NCBI RefSeq assembly: GCF_011397635.1
Contig: NC_064775.1
Location: 12,240,952 to 12,304,951, forward strand
Source: Epinephelus fuscoguttatus
Taxonomy: Eukaryota > Chordata > Actinopteri > Perciformes > Serranidae
DNA: 64,000 nt
Reading direction: 5' to 3'
The stretch's first letter is position 1. Every line of letters begins with the position of its first letter. The translations under genes and the position numbers were made by a program. Shown here in pieces: positions 1 to 11,300 of the stretch. The notes beneath the pieces were generated by a model. The model worked only from the letters and a program-made list of their open reading frames with translations, was not told the DNA's origin and did no database searches.

Positions 1-190
1 TCAAAGCCAGACTCCATTGAGAAAACAGTGATTAAACATTGCTGAACACAAGAGCTGCTGGTCTACTGCCATCAGTTTATTTATTTGTGTTATTGAGTGA
101 CTTTGGCATTTAATAGGTTGGTTTGGATTCACCAAAGTCACACAATAACACAAACTAACAAACTGATCGATACAGCGTTGGACCAGCAGC

Positions 191-967
191 CCCACACAAC
201 GTGATTTTGCCAAGTAGGACATGTTCTTGGATCAACATCCCACACTGCGTTCCTGGACCATCTGACTCTCTGACATCAGTGTGCTGCTCCTGTGCTTCTC
301 TCAAAATTCCTTTGTGCTTCTTCAGAGCTAAGCTACTTTTCCAAATTGAAGTTAGTACAACTAAAAAGTAAAACTGAACAAAAACCTTGAAAGCTACTGC
401 AGGGTCGGAGAGATTGCTTGCTAACTAGGTTGGCTATGCTAGTAAGTAAACTTGCCAATAGACAAGAATATTAGCAAGCTAGCTTGCTAATAGGTAGGCT
501 ATGCTAACAAGTAAACGGTTCGCTAACAAAGAGTAAGGATAAAAGCATTTTCAGTTGCAAATTCCTGCAGTTAACACATTTTCCCTTCTTTTTTGTGGAT
601 GATTTGTTTACATCGACATCAACATAGCAGTATTGGTGCTGGATCAACATGGCGATGATGGCCCTGGATCAACACCAGCACTGCAATCTTGCAAAAGGAT
701 AGCTTTGGCAATTCAGAGGGAGGGAAAATGTGTCCTTCGCAGGTCTTTGCAACTGCAAAAATGACCTTATCCTTACTCTTTACGTTAATTAACATTATTT
801 TTAGCCTATTGTCATGCTTACTTGTTAACATAGCCTACCTAGTTAGCAAGCTAACTTGCTAAAAAACTAGCTTAGTTCTGAAGTAGCACAAAGGAATTTG
901 AGAGAAGCACAGGAGCAGCACACTGATGATGTCAGAGGCATGTCCTACTTGGCAAAATCATGTCATG
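191..967. mobile_element. Foldback (hAT-like) MITE inserted in another repeat
   Basis: The two halves are inverted copies: 200-345 pairs with about 860-963, and 520-560 pairs with about 740-785, around a centre near 650. Both ends carry the motif TGATTTTGCCAAGTAGGACA in opposite orientation. The 8-mer CCAGCAGC lies at 183-190 and again at 968-975, flanking the element. Other copies of the host repeat (for example 2966-3726) have this site only once, so it reads as an 8-bp target duplication, as hAT elements make. No transposase is encoded. Confidence 0.65.
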
Positions 968-984
968 CCAGCAGCTCCTATGTT

Positions 985-1310
985 CAGTGAGCTAAAATTG
1001 GTGTTTTTCTCAATGTAATCTGGTGGCTTTGACGAGAGCACAGATTGGGAACTACAGCTGTTAACGGCCTTGCTGTCCAACAGTGAGGTAAAGCTGTTAA
1101 AATACTCTCAGCATACACCAAAACTCTTCAGAGTTTCACAACAACAAAGGGGGCTAAAATACATTTTGCTGCTGCCCACCCATCCACAGCAGTATATGCT
1201 TAGAATCTGTGTTGGACTCCAGCCTGCTTCTCCTAACTGGGGGCGTGTCAACTGACATCGACTGTATGTAATACACCGACTATGAATGTGAAAACATCCT
1301 AATTGTACCT
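985..1310. repeat. Right half of foldback repeat family A, copy 1
   Basis: This matches the right half of the copies at 2966-3726 and 16354-17142, including shared words such as AAAATACATTTTGCTGCTG and the GGGGGCGTG stretch. The matching left half is at 1-182, before the inserted element at 191-967. The copy starts outside the window. Confidence 0.6.
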
Positions 1311-1674
1311 GCAATGTGTTGAATTGTTTGTGGTAGGTGCTGATTACCTGTCACTTAAAAATCTCAGGTAGATGTTCTTACAGTCCAGACACATAAGAGG
1401 GGGTCACATGGGGATACCTCCTGTAGTCCCTGTTCTGTCTGTCATTGGTATAAGGTAGGGCAGGATTTTAATCATCCATTCCTGTAGGTCTGACATGCTG
1501 CAGCGTCCTAACTGACTACATACTCTGCTCTGTGTAGGAAGGTCCTAACACTAATCCCGTGTTGTCGGTGGTGGTTACAGTCGAACTTGAGGGTGAGTTT
1601 CCTGTGCACTGGTCTTTATCTTCACATGAACAGCAGCGTACTGCCTTGTTCCTGCTCACTGGTTAGGCTGATGT

Positions 1675-2078
1675 GAGTTAAAGGAATGACAAAATGACTA
1701 TTTGTATGTAAATTACTCACCATGTTACCTTGATTTACTGAGGAAACTTTTTCTTGCATGCCTCCACAGTGAACGGAGAATCCAAAAAAGGTCAACATTC
1801 TCTCATTATTTGAGGTAATGATGGTCCACACAGCAAAACTATATCAAAACAAACTCAGACTGGATTGTACTGTATGAGTTATAAACAGATGTTTTGATAT
1901 AGTTTTGCTGTTGTTAAACAGTCATTCATAAATAATGTCAACCATTTCTGAATTCTTTGTTTATCATGGAGGCTTGGGTGAAAAGCAAAGTTTCCTTCAT
2001 GAAATTAAGATAACACGTGGTGAGTAATTTATGCACATGTGTAATGGTAATTTTGTGGGTGAAGTATTCCTTCAATGC
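1675..2078. repeat. Imperfect foldback (MITE-like)
   Basis: The segment around 1675-1785 is an imperfect inverted copy of about 1955-2078. Both contain a GTGAGTAATTTA core in opposite orientation, next to matching TTTCCT and GGAGGC words. There is no coding capacity. The boundaries are approximate. Confidence 0.45.
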
Positions 2079-2281
2079 TGTGGATGTTGGATCGGTGCAA
2101 TACAGTCATCCTTGTAGCAGGTGTCAGGTGGGTGCTGTTATCAAAGCAGCTGTTCAAAATACTCCAGGTTAGCTACAAATGGGAAAGATGGGTGACGCCA
2201 TCGCTGTGCCTTTAGTGTGTGTGTGTGGGTAATATGTTGTGTCTGGACACATCTCTGGCAGTTGGAGGATAAGTTGTCCTT

Positions 2282-2440
2282 CAGCAGAGGTTGCCAGTAA
2301 ACGGTACACTGACATCTAAAGACACCAGTCTAAGTGTGAGGGAGTCCAAAAGATCAAAGACTTGAAGTGTCCTCTCACTAACACTGGTGTTTTGAGATGT
2401 CAGTGTACCGTTTCCAGCACCTTACATGAGACCTCTGCTG
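2282..2440. repeat. Short foldback repeat
   Basis: The left arm (2282-2328) and right arm (2384-2440) are inverted copies that share the word AACGGTACACTGACATCT and end in CAGCAGAGG/CCTCTGCTG. Weaker inverse similarity extends outward on both sides, to a shared AAAGGCACAGC word. This is probably a non-autonomous DNA transposon. Confidence 0.55.
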
Positions 2441-2965
2441 AGAGATAAAAACCAGCTGCTGGAGATGTGTCAAGGCGCAACTAAAGGCACAGCCATGAGC
2501 TCACTCATCTCCCCTCAACATATGCACTAAATATTTTAATGCCCCCGCCCTACCTGACATCTGTACTTGGACAACATATTGCCTAAACAATGCTGCTCCA
2601 ACATCTTCACCTGACACATCAAGAGTACCAACTCACACAACAGGTTACTGGTGAGCAGGAGCAAAGCAGTAGGCAGGGGATAAAGTGTGAACAGGAAACT
2701 CACCCTCATAAATCAGTATCTCAGTTCAAACAGAAACCACTTCTTCCAACACAAGACTAATAGTAAAAACCTAAGGCACAGAGCAGAGTATCTAATCTGG
2801 GAGGAGGACACAGAGGAGGTGCAGCATGTCCAGGGACACTCCAAGCTATCAGCAGCGGGAGTAATGATTAAAATCCCCCTGTCATTAAGACCATGATGCT
2901 AATATCACAACGGGGACCACTCGAGGCAATCCAGTGGAGTCCCTTATGGAGCCAGGACAGTGACT

Positions 2966-3726
2966 TTAAAGGGATGGCTAGGAGCTTTGGAAGTGGGGTT
3001 GTGTGAGGTACTTATACTTGATGTACTTGGTCTCAGTTTGGAGAAGCAGGCTGGAGTCTGACATGGAAGCTAAGCAATGTAGTGGTGTCAACAGGGTCAG
3101 CTAGAAAAAAAACTATCAGTTTTAGTGTACACAACATTAACAGTATTTTTGCTGCTTTACCTTAGTGTCAAACAGCAATTTCCGACAGGGAACTGAAGCT
3201 GTTCTATCACCCTTCAAAGCCAGACTCCACTGAGAAACAGTGATTTAACATCGCTGGACACAGGAACTGCTAGTCAATCGCTGTCTATATCAGTTTTGTT
3301 TGCATTACTGTGTCACTGTGATGAATCCAAACTAACCCTTCAAATGCCAAAGTCACACTGTAACACAAACAAAATTGATTGAGGCAGCAGTTGCCCAGCA
3401 GCTCCTGTGTTCAGCGAGCAAATTCTTTTTTTTATGAAGTTTGGTGGCTTTGACAAGAGCATAGATGAGGAACTTCCCTGTCAGATCAGAAAGACAAAGC
3501 GCTAAAAATACTCTCAATATAGTGTATACTTAAGCTGTATTTTTTTGGGAGGCTAAAGACATTTTGCGGCTGACACCTCCACAGCAGTACATTGCTTAGC
3601 TTCCGTGTCACCACTCCAAACTGGGGGGCGTGCCAACAGACATCCACCGTAGGTACTGTAATACACTGACCGTGGTTAAGTACCTCGTACAACCCCACTT
3701 CAAAAAAATCAGAACTATCCCTTTAA
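2966..3726. mobile_element. Foldback repeat family A, full-length copy 2
   Basis: The element begins TTAAAGGGATGG and ends ACTATCCCTTTAA, with imperfect inverted ends of a few hundred bases and no open frame. Both ends abut TTAA, which would suit a TTAA target site, but the boundary is palindromic, so the duplication cannot be fixed. The same family recurs at 1-1310, 16354-17142, 24416-24872 and 49641-50095. Confidence 0.65.
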
Positions 3727-4089
3727 ATTTTGGTATCAAATATTAAAATTAAAATGAAATTAAATTAAATGCTGGACTGTCAGAACACAACGTTCCACAA
3801 ATTACCCAACATCTTAAGATCTCTGCTGGTATGACCTGGGTAAAGAAGAATGGAGAGGTATAAGGCATTACTTACAGTGGCTGTGGGGAAGAGGGGCGAA
3901 CACCAGATCAAAACCAGCCAAGGCATCTACTGATCAACCAAGGGCCTGTGAACAGCCGTGGGAAGATCAGGGAATCCATCCAAGACAGACCATCCTAGAA
4001 CCAAAGCAGAGAAATGTCATATAATCATCAATATGTGGTGAAGAAAATCTGAACTCAAAGGTCAATGCACTCTATGTTTCTACCAACAG

Positions 4090-4902
4090 GGAGGACCTGC
4101 TGATAAGTTGCTCACACTTGGGAAACCCGGCCCAGAGAAAGGAAAAGCAGGTGAAAGGGGACGAGGGAAAGTGATGTCCAGCAGCCAACCCAAGCCCAAA
4201 ACCTCCAGCAGAGCCTCTAAGGACGCAGGAGGAGGAGGGAGCCGAGTAAAGGGGCGGCCTGGCCTGGACACCAACAAGCCCAGACACCTGAAACAGGACT
4301 CATACAGCCCACCTTCCCACCACCGCTCTACAGGGAGTCTCAACCTCCCCAAATCCCACTCATCCAATTCAGAATCCACGCTAACCATCAGGCAGCTCAA
4401 CAACACCAACACCGGTGGTGACATCACCAACCACAGATGTGCAGCTGAAGGTGAAGTGAATGAGCTGAAGCAGCCATCACCACCTTCCCTCTACAAGCAG
4501 AGTGGGCCGTCCCTGTCCCTGTTTAAGCAACACAAGTCTCACTCTGTCGAGGAGGCATGCAAAACCAAGACCCACAAGCGCCGGGGGTCAGAACCTGGAC
4601 GGCAGGTTGTGGACCGAGCCTCCACCTTGACACGGGCGAGGCTACCCAGCGACCCAGGACTGAAGGTCTCAGAGGCAGAGTCACAGGGAGGGACATCAGA
4701 GGCCCGTTTCTGCCTCTCCCCGTACGCTGCCAAAGCAGTGAGGGACTATTTCTCCTCTCACCCGCGCAGCAGCCCTCAGAGCAGCCAACAGGTGGCGCTG
4801 GCCCTGGTGGAGAGTCGCAGGGAGTGGCTGAAGAGATGCAGTGACCCTACAGCAGAGCCAGACTTTGACCAGCTCCTGTTTGCTGAAGAGTCTTACGTCT
4901 GA
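4090..4902 (+). CDS. C-terminal exon of a probable ARHGAP20-like RhoGAP (partial gene)
   Basis: This is a 3' coding exon: the acceptor ...TCTACCAACAG ends at 4089, then the frame stays open for 270 residues to TGA at 4900-4902, with polyadenylation signals at 4930 and 4974. The protein segment is basic and low in complexity, rich in Ser, Pro, Lys and Arg, and looks disordered. The last 60 residues look ordered and conserved: a segment starting CLSPYAAKAVRDYF, a helical VALALVESRREWLKRC stretch and the C-terminus DQLLFAEESYV, which resembles a PDZ ligand. No catalytic domain is encoded here; it would lie in upstream exons that I did not find. The ARHGAP20 assignment is inferred partly from position (its 3' end faces FDX1, as in human) and partly from a remembered C-terminus, so it is moderate. 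If right, the full protein would be a Rho GTPase-activating protein. Confidence 0.6.
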   Translation, partial: GGPADKLLTLGKPGPEKGKAGERGRGKVMSSSQPKPKTSSRASKDAGGGGSRVKGRPGLDTNKPRHLKQDSYSPPSHHRSTGSLNLPKSHSSNSESTLTIRQLNNTNTGGDITNHRCAAEGEVNELKQPSPPSLYKQSGPSLSLFKQHKSHSVEEACKTKTHKRRGSEPGRQVVDRASTLTRARLPSDPGLKVSEAESQGGTSEARFCLSPYAAKAVRDYFSSHPRSSPQSSQQVALALVESRREWLKRCSDPTAEPDFDQLLFAEESYV

Positions 4903-4929
4903 TTATGACACAGCACAACAAATTACTGA

Positions 4930-4979
4930 AATAAAACTCAGTAGAAACACGTCACTGCCGTTTTCAACCTGAGAATAAA
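4930..4979 (+). promoter_or_regulatory. Polyadenylation signals of the plus-strand gene
   Basis: AATAAA occurs at 4930-4935 and 4974-4979, 28 and 72 bases after the stop codon. This suggests a very short 3' UTR, although longer isoforms cannot be excluded. Confidence 0.6.
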
Positions 4980-7900
4980 TTGATTAGTTAGTATACTCTG
5001 CACCTTAAATATGTGAAGGCTTTTTGGTGTGTGATTAGACGCTTTTAAACCTGAGTAAATAAGTCCATTTTAAACTTTGCCTAGAGCTTACTGCCATTAA
5101 GGGAACATTTTTGCTCAAATATCCTCGAGGCTGCATTTACACATGCAGAAAGAACACTACTTTGTAACCTCATTTATATTGACACAATAGATTCATCAGT
5201 CTAAACTAAGTTCTATCTGATCTTGACTTAATGGGTTTTGTTTAAGAAATGTCACCATTGTGGGTTTTTTTTTTTTTAAACTTATATTAGGCCAAAGTTA
5301 AAACCTGCCAATTTTAACTACCTGCTGTTGCCTTCTTTCATCATGATCAAGTAGAATCTCTCATTAATCATTGGATTGCCTGCATTTGGACATTCAAATC
5401 TGTAAAGTACAGTTAGTAAATGGTTACAGCATAATGAGCGTCACTGTTCTCCTGCATTGGCACTTGATTAAATAATTAACTCACAATACTTGCATCTGGA
5501 TATAATTATGACATTGCTGGTTTTTGTAGTAGGTCTGTGGTATCAATGCAGCCTGGGTTCACACTGTGACTCTGCCTCGAGCTTCATTTTACTTTTTACA
5601 CCAAGTTATGCCTGGTTCACACTACACGACATTTTTGTCCGTACCGATGGTGATTATGTCAGATTAGGCAATTGTGGAGTCAAAAAATCGTGCTGTGACT
5701 TGGCCGACTGACATGACAGACTACACAATGTCTTTCACGACGTGTGATGTCATCAGGTTATTCTGGTCCTATTTCAATTATTTTTTACTGTTCAGTCACT
5801 GGCTGCTCCTTTTTATCCTCCATTATGAAGAAGTAACATTGTTTGCGAGCTTGAGCTTGATGCTAATGGTAGTACACGTCAGGTTGATAAAGTGCTTCTG
5901 CTGTTTCACGCCATCATTTTTCCCTTTTTTTGCTCTGTGTGGTAACGTCCCTAGAGGTGTTGTTGTCGTACAGTTGTCTACAGTAGCAGATCGCTCTGTG
6001 TTTCTATTGGTCAAAGTGACGGCTGTGACGGCAAAACGACAAAAAGAAAATCAAACATGCTAGACTTTCTGTGGCATCTGTTGTCATCTACTATGACACA
6101 CTACACAAGATGAAACGATGGATTATTGTATATGACACTCGTTGCTGTTCACGATCCATGCCGACAAGTACGTTGTTGCATCGGGCCGATACTGTGTAGT
6201 ATGAACTAGGCATTAGTGTACATAACAAAAGAACAGCTTATATAATGGCTTATACATCGTGGTTATAGTTTTGATTCAGAATTATAACTTAATGTAACTT
6301 CAAGTATCTAAATTTAGTTGAGTTTTGTAGATTAAGGTTGTAGGATTACTCACATTTTATGGTTTAAAAAGGAAAATCTTAAGTTTCCCCTTAATTACTT
6401 TAAGGAAGTTCTTAAGTATTTTTCAGCCTGGACTATATTTTCTCATGTTTTTGTATCGATGTGACGAGCGATGAAACAGATTGCAATGTATTCCTTAAGG
6501 ACAACTGTGTACAGTCAGTTAATGTTCCCTAAAAATGCTTGTTTTTGCCACTGATGGGCTCAGATTGTTTTTCAAAGTGTGTGACATTACAGGGAAGACC
6601 CTATAGAGAATGATCCACTCTGTTTGTTATTGTGTGTAACCAAGTCTCGCACAACGAGAAGTCTCATCCTGAGTTTAACTTCTCCTTGAGCAAGGCCTGC
6701 TCACGGAAAAACGAATCACAGGGTTCATGAAGCGGTCAGACACTTCTAATAACAATCTGAGCCTGTCAGAGGTAACAAGCACTTTCAGTGGACATAAATT
6801 GGTCTCTTTCAATACTAGGATCAAATTTCAAACATTGTTATCTCCATTTGACACATGGAAAATAGGGTCCAGGTTTAAAAATAAAAACGTTTCCCTTTGA
6901 GTCTGTACTGATGTTCCTACTGCTTTTTACCAACTGTAGAGTCAATGGAGGTCAGTAGTTGTAGGCGACACTGATTAGGTTTTGCTGTCTTTCAATATTT
7001 GGTCATAAATGCTATCAGCTGTTGTGTAAGTATTTTTTTAATGCTTCTTAGCAGTGGCACTTAAATTTTGTTTTCCAGCACATGCTTGCAGTCGCACAAT
7101 TTGAAGGTACAATCCTTGTTTTGTATTTGTTGCCAACAGTGTGGTTTCCACACCAGCCTGAATTGATTTGCATTAATCACATGTTCTGTCCCAATTTTTC
7201 TATCATGTAAATATAATCCCTTCAGGGGGAAATGTTTTTCAAGCTTTATATTTTATGCAGCTTTATAAACTTTAGACTGTTGCTTTATTATATTGTCTAT
7301 GCCTCCTTTCTATATACGTATTAATACGCTGTGTTAACGAGCCTAAAAATCTGCATTTGCAAATAAAATGACCTGATTAATGCGTGACGTAATTATTGGG
7401 TGACATTTGTGGTCGTATATTTTTCATGCTGTGTCATATTTTCATTTCAAACATGAGATACAGAACATGTAAAAACTGACAGTTCAGCACGCCATTAGAA
7501 AGGTGATTTTTTTTTTATTACATTATTTTTCACTCTATACATGGATGTAGGTTTGTGCTCTAGCTATGTACAATCACATGATGGAATTATATGGTTACAT
7601 GAAGGATCTGATCAACAATAGTAGGGGTATACATGTGTAGAATAAAATAAGAGGGGGAGGGGTGTCGACATCAGCACAATCTCTAAGGCGTCGAGAACTG
7701 TTAGTTGTATTGGTTCACAGACATTTCAGTCACTGGCTGCAGTCAGCGGGCTACCATCATCGTGTTCAGTGAATATGACTGAATTTACACACAGAGAGGA
7801 TCTGGTTTTTAAACAAGTGTCAGTGTAAAGTCAGTTATATTTTTACAAGAAAAGCATATGGTACGTAATTAGATAATTGAAGGCACAGCCACAAACTAGG

Positions 7901-8150
7901 TGTTTAGCAGCATGATGGAGTTTGAGGTTAATAAATGACTGAGCCACTGCAAACTGATGTTCATGTGTCAGCCTGTGTGACTCCCAAGTTTCAAAAAAAT
8001 CCAAATCAGGATGGATAAGGAGTTTATAAGATATATAGTAGGTTTATCTGAGCTCATAGTTTATGTCGTAATACTACGAGGGCGGCAAGATTCTTTAACG
8101 GTTACAGAATTTACAGTTTTACTAAATCTTTCCGAGTGTAGTTTACGTCT
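4980..8150. other. Intergenic region between two convergent genes
   Basis: AT-rich DNA between the plus-strand terminal exon and the fdx1 3' UTR. It holds the MITE at 5609-6212. No exon is apparent, and the open frames near 5490-6060 lie in or beside the MITE and are not gene-like. A longer 3' UTR from either flank could run into it; a T-rich tract near 7508-7518 contains a minus-strand AATAAA. Confidence 0.5.
5609..6212. mobile_element. PIF/Harbinger-like MITE with TTA duplication
   Basis: The terminal inverted repeats are TGCCTGGTTCACACTACAC at the left and the complement of GTGTAGTATGAACTAGGCA at the right (17 of 19 identical). TTA directly precedes (5606-5608) and follows (6213-6215) the element, the 3-bp TWA-type target duplication typical of PIF/Harbinger. 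It is 604 bp long with no transposase, so non-autonomous. Confidence 0.7.
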
Positions 8151-8170
8151 ATAAAAAAAATTATTTTCTC

Positions 8171-8176
8171 TTTATT
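8171..8176 (-). promoter_or_regulatory. fdx1: Polyadenylation signal of fdx1
   Basis: On the minus strand this reads AATAAA, about 210 bases beyond the fdx1 stop codon, and is followed by an A/T-rich stretch. It is the first canonical signal downstream of the stop. Confidence 0.55.
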
Positions 8177-8385
8177 TAAAAAGTCAAATATTGTATTCTG
8201 ACATCCTGGTTATTGAGAGCTGTGACTTGGACATTTGTTTTTCTTTAAAGAAGGAGAGAAGACTAGGCAGTCCAGTGGATGCAGCAGTGCTGACAGATTT
8301 TCACCCACCATCGTCCCTGTGCACATACCCTCAGTTCTGACCAGGCACAACCACACTGTGTACATTCACGTTTTCCCGCCGCAGG

Positions 8386-11300
8386 TTAAGATGATCCGTC
8401 TTTGCTCTGTCGGATGTCTGCTACACTCTCTGGAACCCTGGCCACCATGCCCTCCAGAGACTTCGTCAGGCAGATCTGGCAACCCAGTCGAGATCTGTGG
8501 GGAGAAAGAGTTAGAGTTAATTGTCGCCATATTCTCAGCAACAGGCAATAACATCTCTGTGCCTGGAGAACTAGAGATCGTTGGTTTGGTCCTTATTGAG
8601 GCTAGTATTGAGGTGAATTTAAAAGGCCGCTGTCCAGGAGAAAGTGAAAGGCTTTGTGAAACACAGTGGAAGTGTGAGGTGGAATAGCTCAGACTGTTGA
8701 AGAGCTGTTTGAAGAGCTACTTTGAGATCATGAGTTTGAAGGATCGATCCTTATCCAGAGCAGGTGAATTTTAAAGTCCAACACCCAAATGAAAAGGGTA
8801 AATGCGCCCGGAGAAAAGGTATATGTACAGCAGCAGCTTAGCTCAGTGGTTAAGGCTACTGGCCTTGGTGTGGGAGACTGGGGTTCAAATCTGGTCAGGT
8901 TGATGCTTTGATCCTTATCCAGGGCAGGTGAAATTTAAAGTCCAATGCCCAAATGAAAAGGTTAAATGCGCCCGGAGAAAAAGTATATCTATAGTCAGGA
9001 TAGCTCAGTAGTTAAGGCTACTGGCCTTAGTGCGGGAGACTGGGGTTCAAATCTGGTCAGGTTGATGGTTTGATTCTTATCCAGGGCAGGTGAAATTTAA
9101 AGTCCAACACCCAAATGAAAAGGTTAAATACGCCCGGAGAAAAGGTCTCAGTGTGAAGGGTGCTCGGTGGCGTGGTGGGGTTGTACGTGGCATTAAGATG
9201 CCAGCTACCCAAAATGTGGGTTCGAATCCTGCCCGTTGCCAGTACCTGGACCAAATAGAATAGTCCTGCAGTAGCGGGGTCGGGAGGGGGGCTGTGGGTG
9301 CTCCCGGCGGTTCGCAGAGGTACAAAGGAGGGGTTATGCAAATTTTAATGGAAAATTCCAACAGAATTTGAGATGAGCTGCTGGGGGCAGGGCTTTAAGT
9401 GTAGTGCAGCCACCTGCCAGAATAAAGTTGTGCAACTTTCTTCTTCAGTGGATATTGATATGCATATTCAACATGTAGTTGGATGCATAATATTGCATAT
9501 TGACACCACATGATGAATATGCATATCAATATCCACTGAGGAAGAAAGTTGAACAACTTTACTCTGGCTACACTTCTGGTCTTGCCACTTGGGGGGCAGC
9601 AGAAACTACCTGTGAACACAACAGGCATGAAGTTAAGGGGGGGACTACACCCATTTTTAAAATTCATAAGTTATTCTGATGGTCTGAGACAGTGGTTCCC
9701 AACCTTTCTCCTCAAGGGACCCCTTTTGAGTAAATGGATTAACTCTGACAAGGTACACATTTTATAATTAATACTGTGAGTATTGCATCAAAGATGAGTG
9801 TTCTTAATATTTTAGTGGGGGGTGGGAGTCCCAGGTTGGAAACCAGTGATCTAAGACAGCCAAAAAATGTTGGTAAACATGAACAACTCTGCCCCAAAGC
9901 CAAAATCTAGAGTGCTAAAACTCAAACTTGTGATGTCATAGGGTATACAGTCTGGAGCTGCTCCAAAGACAATGAATTGGGAGAGATGTTCACAGTTGGG
10001 AACACTACAATAGAATGAAGCTCATTTGGGTATGAAATATAAAACAGTGATTCTGTGTGTCCACAAAATCAGACTTTATACCCTATGACATTACAAGTTC
10101 CCTGGGCCATGGAAATAATATATCCTCCTGAGACCCAAGCTTCTTTTTATGTATGTATTTTTAATTTCTCCGAGTTATCTGGGATCAGTAAGACCTGATA
10201 AGTATAAAAAATTCAACACTGTTAACGATAGTTAAGTCCCAATGTCCTCAAACGAGACAATAATAAAGTTGCAATGCCTTCAAATGACTACTTTCTAATT
10301 AACAGCGTATTTGCTTGTTACTGTTAGTAAACTTGTCAAATTTGTATGGCATATCATACTACTAATGTCCTTGATCATAAAAAAAAAATTCAAACCATTA
10401 AACTTTATCGGTTTTTGTCCACTTTTGCGTCGCGGTCAGCTGCAGTCTGAATTGGCTTAGGTGGCCGCCATCTTGTTTACATGATGGATAACATGAATTT
10501 GTGTAGCGTGGTCTTACTACCAAGAGATGGCACAAAAAAGCGTCCACGAATTAGACCTCGGTTAAGCAGAATGAGGTATAAGGTCCAATAAATCCAAAAT
10601 GTAATGTCCTCATATGAGAACACAAGGTCTCAGGAGGATATAAGAATTCTTAATTTAGGCGGTGTTCCCCTTTAATCACTGAGTCAGCGACATCTATCAT
10701 TACACGGGGATCAATGTTTATATATTATCATTTATTATAGCAGCTTTGAAAACAAGAAGAAAAGAAATGCCAGAATAAACTGAGTCTCCTTTATTAAGTT
10801 GAAGCAGTTGTGTTTACAGCTTGTCTAACAGAACGGCTTGCTGCTGTATGTGAGTTAAGTTGATGCTGGTGTAAATTGTGTTGACTCCTTTGTCCCTGGC
10901 TGATTAACTCTTACTAATCTCCAACCATCTCATCAGCATCACTACCACTCTCTTTTAAGGATAAAACGATATTACTTTAATCAGCACATTTCCATAGAAA
11001 AAAACATTCATCTAATTAACTAGTATTGTGTATGTAGACATGCTGCTACTGAAAAATGTTAATAATTCCCATATTAGTCCCATTAAAGTTGATGTGGTCG
11101 ACATAATCCCTCGACTGGATAAACCGGTCTGGCCCTCAGTAGTCAATGGTGTGTGTGTTTACACAGGTGTGTGTTTGTGTTCTCCTTACGTGTCAGTCAA
11201 GCCATAGGCTAAGTCTAGCATGTCCATCTCCTCATCTGTGACAGGCCCCAGAGTCTTGTAGACCTCCTCGTCAAAGATCAGATGGCATGTGGAGCACGCC

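Larger units (their letters stand above)
1..4089. other. Repeat-rich region upstream of the first coding exon
   Basis: No convincing coding exon is visible here, although upstream exons of the plus-strand gene at 4090 could be hidden in it. The stretch is largely foldback transposons: a nested pair in 1-1310, foldbacks around 1675-2078 and 2282-2440, and a full-length foldback at 2966-3726. About 3730-4089 is unique-looking DNA ending in a pyrimidine-containing splice acceptor. The short open frames here have no family resemblance I recognise. Confidence 0.6.

Noticed and set aside
4080..4430. Minus-strand frames over the first terminal exon
   Set aside because: The plus-strand frame has an acceptor, a stop and polyadenylation signals; the antisense frames are compositional shadows.
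8235..8687. 150-codon plus-strand frame over fdx1 exon 4
   Set aside because: It is the shadow of the minus-strand adrenodoxin exon and its intron; the antisense reading has the conserved cysteines.
8835..9285. True tRNA genes
   Set aside because: A- and B-box-like motifs are present, but acceptor stems do not close and the units carry shared SINE-like tails in tandem.
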